A stretch of DNA of 64,000 nt from Pocillopora verrucosa (lineage: Eukaryota > Cnidaria > Anthozoa > Scleractinia > Pocilloporidae), in contig NC_089316.1 of NCBI RefSeq assembly GCF_036669915.1, positions 14,769,605-14,833,604 of the forward strand, read 5' to 3'. Both the position numbers and the translations under genes were made by a program. Below the pieces are notes generated by a model. That model was not told where the DNA came from. It ran no database searches and saw nothing but the letters and a program-made list of their open reading frames with translations. Below, one piece after another: positions 58,207 to 64,000 of this stretch; the first letter of the stretch is position 1, and each line of letters starts with the position of its first letter.

Positions 58207-59205
58207 TCAGGGATTCTTCTCCTTCCGGGATTGCAAGTGATCTCTGATAATGGTTTTGGATTTTTTGTCGGCTCGCCTAATCGGATTTAAAATTCCACCT
58301 CGTTTTCGTCTATAACAGTTATCAGCATGCTCTTTGAAGGAAGAAGTCAGTCTTTTCTTGTCACTAAAAAAATCACCACCAGCCTTTGGCTTTGAATAAG
58401 ATATCTGCAGAAAAGGGGAATGAACTTGTGTGTATGTGTGTGACTTGCCTATTGTTGGTAGTTTTTCGTCACATTTAGGGCTCGGCCAAATTGTCGGTGA
58501 ATTGTTTGTTAAAGTGATGTTATGTGCTCCGCCCGATATTCTTCGTTGCCATAACTCCCCGTAGCTAAACTTTCTTTCTGCTTTCCACCGTAAATTAGCA
58601 ATAAAGTCTTCAGGTTTATCAAAACGTGGGTCTAATAGATCCATTTTTAACTCGTCTTGAAAGAATCTGCGTGCAATTTCATTTGCATCTTCAGGATTTG
58701 TCAAGTCAATTACTTCTGCTACATCAACTTGCCGTGCTCGGTTCACTCCGGGTGATGTTATTTTACGTTGCCCAAATGATCGTTGACCCGTAGGAATACC
58801 CGAGTTGATGCGGCTGGCTCCGACAAACGCCGAGGTTTGTCTCCTTGGCCGCCATGGATCCATTCGTGAATCTGAGAAACTTCTCGTGAGAGGTTTTATT
58901 CTGGCAGTGCCTATTCTGCGAGGTATTTTATGCGAATCTCTCATCACTGATCCTTTGTTTTCTTCAACAGTTTCCGCTTCGTGCAGCGCTGAATGAACCA
59001 TTGCGAATTGATCCACTTCATCTACGTCATCTTCGTTTATCTTCAAAGCTTTGCGAAAGTCCTGTATTTTGTCATCATTTTTCTCTTCGAAGATGGAGGG
59101 GAGAAACTTGTTTCTCACCCGCGCCATGTCGGCGGTTGCACGAGGGGCAGAACTGTTCTTGTTATTGAGAAATGCTGCCATCTGACACAGACACAACAAT
59201 TTCAA
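58207..59205 (-). CDS. Unknown basic protein, single exon (324-332 aa)
   Basis: No family recognised. The frame runs from 59205 to a stop at 58207. The better start is the second Met at 59181 (MAAFLNNKNSSAPRATADMA), because CTGTGTCAG directly before it resembles a splice acceptor and its context CAGATGGC is good; this gives 324 residues. Visible segments: acidic FEEKNDDKIQDFRKALKINE, a basic Arg/Ser/Pro-rich middle (KIPRRIGTARIKPLTRSFSD), a compact segment (FFQDELKMDLLDPRFDKPED then FIANLRWKAERKFSYGELWQ) that looks like a conserved module, and a Lys/Arg-rich tail (RRADKKSKTIIRDHLQSRKE). No membrane segments or signal peptide. Probably nuclear or cytoskeletal by charge; that is a guess. Confidence 0.7.
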   Translation of the reverse strand: MKLLCLCQMAAFLNNKNSSAPRATADMARVRNKFLPSIFEEKNDDKIQDFRKALKINEDDVDEVDQFAMVHSALHEAETVEENKGSVMRDSHKIPRRIGTARIKPLTRSFSDSRMDPWRPRRQTSAFVGASRINSGIPTGQRSFGQRKITSPGVNRARQVDVAEVIDLTNPEDANEIARRFFQDELKMDLLDPRFDKPEDFIANLRWKAERKFSYGELWQRRISGGAHNITLTNNSPTIWPSPKCDEKLPTIGKSHTYTQVHSPFLQISYSKPKAGGDFFSDKKRLTSSFKEHADNCYRRKRGGILNPIRRADKKSKTIIRDHLQSRKEKNP

Positions 59206-59940
59206 TGCCTTAGCTTTGGTCTTGATTTACTGTTTGAAAAGTTTAAACAACCAGTGCAATTAATTATAAGGATATTAAACTGTTAACTGTAGTAAGTTTT
59301 ATTCCCAAGAGCCTAAGTTCCATTATCAGTAGCTGCTGTAATAACCTCAACTAAACTTCTGCGAAAAATAGAAAATAATGGGTTCTTAAATCTCTTTTGT
59401 CTTCTCGGAAATGACATCAACAAAAGCATTCCTCGGCGTGGAATTTCAACTCAACTCACTGACTCCCTTCACAGAGCTCTCCGACCAGCCTGGCTCGTGA
59501 TAGTCAGCGCTTCTGCAGCACAAGACCAGGAACTTCAGCCAAAGAAAGCATGACTGTTCGAAGGAAAACTCTTGGCTTTTTATGAAGAAAAGCAATTTCA
59601 GCACTATTCCTGTCGGCCTCGTCGGCCCGCCTTTTGGATCAATTCCTTTGTATATAGCGATTGTCGTAACAATGAAAAGTTTGGACCAGTCCCTTAAAAC
59701 TTTACTAAATTGGGCAATGTTTATGACAGAAGCTAAGGATAGAAAGGGAGAGAGAGAAAAAAAAGAGATGTTTGTTAAATAGTTTTATACCCAGAGCGGG
59801 TTGCTAAGGTAATGTATAAAGCTCCGATCCAAGTGTCCTAGCCGCAAAGACACTGGCCAACAGTCTTCATTCGTTAGTCTTCGACTGTAAAACCTGTTAA
59901 GAAATACAGCAGGCAGGTGGTAAAACACACCTACCGTATT
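59206..59940. other. Upstream of the unknown basic gene, no feature seen
   Basis: Likely contains its promoter or a 5' non-coding exon. A 66-codon plus-strand frame (59582-59782) has no support. Confidence 0.4.
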
Positions 59941-60625
59941 CATTCGATCAAACGCCGTATTCCAGAGCAGAAATATTAATAAACGCCGCCCTCGAATATA
60001 CGACTCAAAAAGCTTACAACAGATCGATGACTACCATGGCAATGACGGGTTATTGCCGGGTTGATTGTCCGAGACTTGTTCGAGTGCCTTACTCACGCAT
60101 TTCGGTCCAAAAAATCGATCGAGTAATTGAGCCAGGAGGGTACACCAAGTATATCCAGGCAGCTGGAATAAGTCGTTCAAGGCCGCTTGTACTGAAAAGT
60201 ATGATGGATTCACGAAGAAACAGCTGCTGGAAATTTGAGAGCTCCCCCCGGAAGAACTATTTTGCAGTGGACTCTTGATTTTTCGGCAGAGCTACCTACA
60301 TAGGTCATCAAAACGTCTCTCTCAAGATGCGCGTTGAACCCCGTGGACGGGTGGTAAGGCGATATGATTCACTGCCACAAGGAAGGACAGCCTTGTAGCA
60401 GTGGACGATCATTGCTTCGATCGCGATTTCAGTCGGAAATTCTGAGTGAACCAGACTCAAATGTGAGAGCTGCAGTTCTGATGTCGAAGAAGCATATACC
60501 CGACATGACATCTTTCGGACTCGGATCATGAAGAGGATAGCGAATGAATTGAATTTTGAATACATTCCGCTCTCGAATAAACGCCGCCCTCGAATAAACG
60601 CCGTACTCGATGCTGATGCGCCGCA
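59941..60625 (+). mobile_element. Decayed pogo/Tigger-type DNA transposon
   Basis: The 60027-60278 frame includes RVDCPRLVRVPYSRISVQ then EPGGYTKYIQAAGISRSRPL. These correspond to the IPxGxTxxxQxxDVxxNKPFK segment of DDE_1 (pogo/Tigger/jerky) transposases, with changed key residues. Near the far end an acidic SDSDHEEDSE and a stop resemble the usual acidic transposase tail. Direct repeats AAACGCCGCCCTCGAATA flank it at about 59981 and 60580. Only the C-terminal part of the DDE domain remains; inactive. Confidence 0.6.
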
Positions 60626-62233
60626 CGAACTCTAAGAGCGAGGCTCACGAAAAGTCAGTAGGGCCCTTTCCTTTCGCGGGCCTTTCGTGGACTTTGAGTT
60701 GAGCGCTGCAATTCAGAGGTAAAAGGGGTGTCACTAAATTCTTTAAAAGCTTATTTTAGGGAGGGAGTGGGGCCACTGTGAGGATTCATAGTTGTTGTGG
60801 TAACTTGTCTGTGCTCTACTAACAAATAAGATCAATGAGAAACAGTCTTTGTGTTCGTGCTAGTATCCCTTATGGAAAATAAAAAGTAACCGGTGGGTGG
60901 GACCATCTCTCTCCAATATTAATACAACATAAGATATGAAATTCATGATAATAAAATTATATGGATCATGTGCACTAAATGTAGCAAAAGTACAATTTTC
61001 GTCTCCTAGGGTCTTTAGAGAAGCGTGATAGTTTCCTCCTCCCTACAAATAAAAAATGAACTAACCCCCCTCCCCAAATGTTGATAATCGAGAAAATCTG
61101 TCCTTAAGAGGTCCAAAAGTAGTCCAAAAGTCCAATGGTCCATTGGTCCAGTCCATACTTTACTCATGTAACGTGTAACATGATGTTTTTCCATCATTGT
61201 ACAAAAGGCATAATCATAATCACTTCTCGGTTACTTTCCGTTTGATTCACTGATTCGTCAGAAGATGACTTCGGCAACGTATTTGCTTGATCGGCTCCAG
61301 CAGTATTCAGCCAGCGTAGCAGATCCTTAGCGACAGCAATTAAACCTGATCACGCACTCATGACTAAGGGCCAAGACATCTCGTCGATCTCAGACAGAGC
61401 AGTGAGAAAGATATGGCTACTAGGCAGTCGTGACTGGTGCAGTTACAAAGAATTCACCAATAAGTGCGTCTTTTTCTGCCAACATCAAGAACACCTATTA
61501 TCTAATTTGACAATTTTTTATTCAAATTTGTATTTATATCAAAAACATCACTTAGGTAATGAGAAGCTACTCGTTGTGCTCAGTAGGCCGATAACACGGC
61601 TGACATGCTGATATCATCAGTCACTGTTAGAAAGAATTCTTCCATGGCATCCTAAGATGCAGAAGAAAAATCCGCCTTATCTTTATATCAAAAGGAAATG
61701 AAGTCAGATATAAGATCGCATTCTATCTGTATCCACTAGTAATTAATCAGCTGAAAGATATAAATTTAATAAAACGTCGGCAGCGGAAAAGTTAAACCTG
61801 CGCGGCTGAAGAACCTGGACACGGATTTGTAGATAATTGTTTCTTTGCGTGATTTTTACTTTTCCACGTTATATCCGTTTCAGTGTATGTTGCTTACAGT
61901 AAACAGAAAAATTTACAAATTGCACACATACCAAGCATCGAACCCGAAGTCTTAAACAAAACTCGACCTGTTAATATCAATACAGATTTTTTCAAAAATT
62001 TGTTCCACTTGAGTTGATATCAACATCACGTAACAGAAGACATCTGTACGCAAGTCTTATCATCATAAAATGTAATAAATATAATTTACTCCCGCTTCAT
62101 GCGAGACTCACCAGTGAAACATACGCAGCATATTCATAAAAAAAAAAAAACTACATAAATATCGCCAATCGGTACGATTCCAATTGTTTGGTTAATAATT
62201 GTTTAAACAATTAACTCCTCACGCTCCACAATG
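60626..62233. other. Spacer, no feature supported
   Basis: No exon, repeat or RNA gene I can defend. It includes the downstream flank of the coiled-coil gene at its right end. Confidence 0.4.
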
Positions 62234-63004
62234 TCACACTCTAGAACCTTTTAGTTCGTTTGTGGTCTGTTTCAGTTCAGCGTTTCTTTTCTTGAACATG
62301 GCTATTTTCTTTTCTAGCTCGACTATGTCTTTCTCCATTGCGTCTGCTTTCTTTTCAAATTTCTTCCTTTTCACGATCGCCCTGGTGATGTTTTCTTTTA
62401 GATGCTCCACTTTCTCTACGTACTGTTTTTCACTCATAGGGGTATAATTCATTTTAATGCTGGTTCCCGCACGCTCGACTGCCCTCAACTTTTCCTGTAT
62501 TCGAGCCATGGTATCTCGAGCGACCATCTCGCGTTTTTCTGCGGCAAGAATTAGCTTCTCTTTAGACTCGATGATCCGCTGCATGTTTGCAATGCTGTCC
62601 ACAACTTTTTTAGCTTTCTCTCTGAGCTGTTTCACGGTATGTTCCATAGCATCCACGTCCACTTTGTTGTTCTCAAGAAAGTGTTTCATCTTTGAGTTCT
62701 CATCATAGCGCTGCAGTGCAAAATGCAATCTCTCCTTGCAGTAACTCTCCTTGGTCTCCACTTTTTCAATTTCCTTCTCGACTTCTTTTATTTCGTCGAG
62801 TATTTTTCTCTTCTTACTCAGGGCACCTTCCTCTCTTTTATTAACTTCAGCCAATTCCTCTTTCACTCGCTCTTCCCTCAAATTTTCTTTTTTAGTCGCC
62901 TCGACAACCGCATCCATTTTCGCGCGGACCGATTTGATCCCTCGAACCAGGTTTTCCCTGGGTTCTCCACGAAACGTGCAAGCCATGTTGATGAATTTGA
63001 GCAA
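62234..63004 (-). CDS. Intronless coiled-coil protein, tropomyosin-like (250-256 aa)
   Basis: A single open exon. The preferred start is the second Met at 62986 (CAACATGGCTTGC context; MACTFRGEPRENLVRGIKSV), 250 residues. From about residue 25 to the end it is nearly continuous heptad-patterned, Glu/Lys-rich helix (KILDEIKEVEKEIEKVETKE, RIIESKEKLILAAEKREMVA, MEKDIVELEKKIAMFKKRNA) with a Pro-containing break at NYTPMSEKQY. Length and charge pattern recall tropomyosins and their diverged cnidarian relatives, but I see no diagnostic tropomyosin end sequence, so other coiled-coil families remain possible. Confidence 0.6.
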   Translation of the reverse strand: MLKFINMACTFRGEPRENLVRGIKSVRAKMDAVVEATKKENLREERVKEELAEVNKREEGALSKKRKILDEIKEVEKEIEKVETKESYCKERLHFALQRYDENSKMKHFLENNKVDVDAMEHTVKQLREKAKKVVDSIANMQRIIESKEKLILAAEKREMVARDTMARIQEKLRAVERAGTSIKMNYTPMSEKQYVEKVEHLKENITRAIVKRKKFEKKADAMEKDIVELEKKIAMFKKRNAELKQTTNELKGSRV

Positions 63005-64000
63005 GGCTCACAAGTCTGATGTTCCGTCACGCTGTACGCGACATTGAAATAAGTTGATATCCACTTTCTAAGCTTGAAGTATTCGCTACAGATGACTGGC
63101 CTTAACCAATCAAATGCCTTGGTTTTGTTCTCGGCAACCAAAGGATCAATTAACATCAAGAAACGGCCAGTATTTCCTTGATCATCTGTGCGATAGTTAC
63201 AATTCATCTCAGTGAAAGGCTTTGAAAAACCCAACTATTTCATAAAAATATCCGAGCTGAAAACACATCCTTCATAGAAAGTGCAAGAGGACATTTGAAT
63301 CAAGCTTACTTAGAAGCCAGATTTGCAAATTGCTTCATAGCAGGCATTCTCTTTCAAAGTCAATAAAAAGATAACACAAACAAAATTTGAGTTTCTATTT
63401 CTAGTCCTCATTTGAAGGATGGAACTGCGAGATCTGATAGTTTTTCCTTAGGATTTTATTTCAATTATTATTTTTTCAAAATTATATATTTTTTTCTAAA
63501 CAGAAAGGACAATTTGTTACGAACCACATCAGTAGTAAGTCAACTCATGGCAAGATTCAATCGCGCAGAAAAAATTCGAGAAGGGTAATCTTTACAGAGT
63601 CGCCTCAGCCGTTACGTTAAGCCTTTGTTTACTCAGTCGACGAATACTGTTTTTCGGCAATATCACAGTTTTTCACGCAGCCTTAACAGTTGCACTGTAA
63701 CTGTATGAGAATCTATTGAAAATGTGCGGGAAACCTGGATGCGACTAATCCACCGGCCAACCAGTTTACGGCCTAAACTGAAATACAGGACGAGCAACAA
63801 TTCCGCAATGTCTTAAAAGACCCTTAAATCCTTTATAGGGTGCATTTACGGCACTCCACAATATTAACATGGACAGATATAAGATAGCTTCAGTTCGACT
63901 ATTGATAAACCAAAGTGACCCGACATCTTATCTTGCTGTGCATCACGTCGCCCCACTCGACTCAAGTGTTTACTCTCTAACCAAATATAGACATTCGTCG
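63005..64000. other. Right edge, no confident feature
   Basis: A 118-codon frame on the minus strand (62878-63234) overlaps the start of the coiled-coil gene in another frame and is more likely 5' UTR and shadow than protein. Nothing else supported. Confidence 0.4.

Noticed and set aside
62878..63234. 118-codon ORF overlapping the start of the coiled-coil gene
   Set aside because: It shares sequence with the better-supported coiled-coil frame and its C-terminal part is that gene read out of frame.

Overview
The window looks like nuclear DNA from an animal, most likely an anthozoan cnidarian (a stony coral or close relative). It is AT-rich, its genes are split into short exons with GT..AG introns, and the introns and spacers are full of small inverted-repeat elements, Penelope-like retroelement ends and decayed DNA transposons of kinds common in corals. 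The phylum call is inference; the gene calls rest on direct translation of exons whose phases all join.

Layout. (1) 13-21201, + strand: 31 consecutive coding exons of the Arf exchange factor GBF1; its first exons lie upstream of the window. (2) 23561-25141, - strand: an intronless gene for a 526-residue multi-pass membrane protein of no family I recognise (copy A). (3) 25.3-34.8 kb: gene-poor spacer with a decayed piggyBac transposase, foldback elements and two clusters of short spaced repeats. (4) 34781-39477: a direct second copy of 19351-25265. It carries a broken remnant of the GBF1 3' end (35116-35334) and an intact second membrane gene (copy B, 37770-39350, about 92% identical protein). 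A third, badly decayed copy of that gene sits at about 39928-40403. (5) 40983-45201, + strand: five-exon inositol polyphosphate multikinase (IPMK), complete. (6) 48312-56907, - strand: nine-exon coiled-coil protein CCDC6, complete. (7) 58207-59205, - strand: a single-exon gene of unknown function. (8) About 59.94-60.62 kb: pogo/Tigger-type transposon remnant. (9) 62234-63004, - strand: intronless coiled-coil gene, tropomyosin-like in texture.

The recognised genes are housekeeping genes: GBF1 activates Arf at the cis-Golgi, IPMK makes higher inositol phosphates, and CCDC6 is a coiled-coil regulator. They do not form a pathway, but all three orthologues lie on human chromosome 10 (IPMK and CCDC6 both in 10q21), so the window probably keeps an old animal linkage. 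The young, lineage-specific part is the membrane-protein cluster between GBF1 and IPMK. It grew by segmental duplication at breakpoints lying in Penelope-like element debris, and its two intact copies diverge very unevenly along their length. That cluster is the best candidate here for something undescribed.
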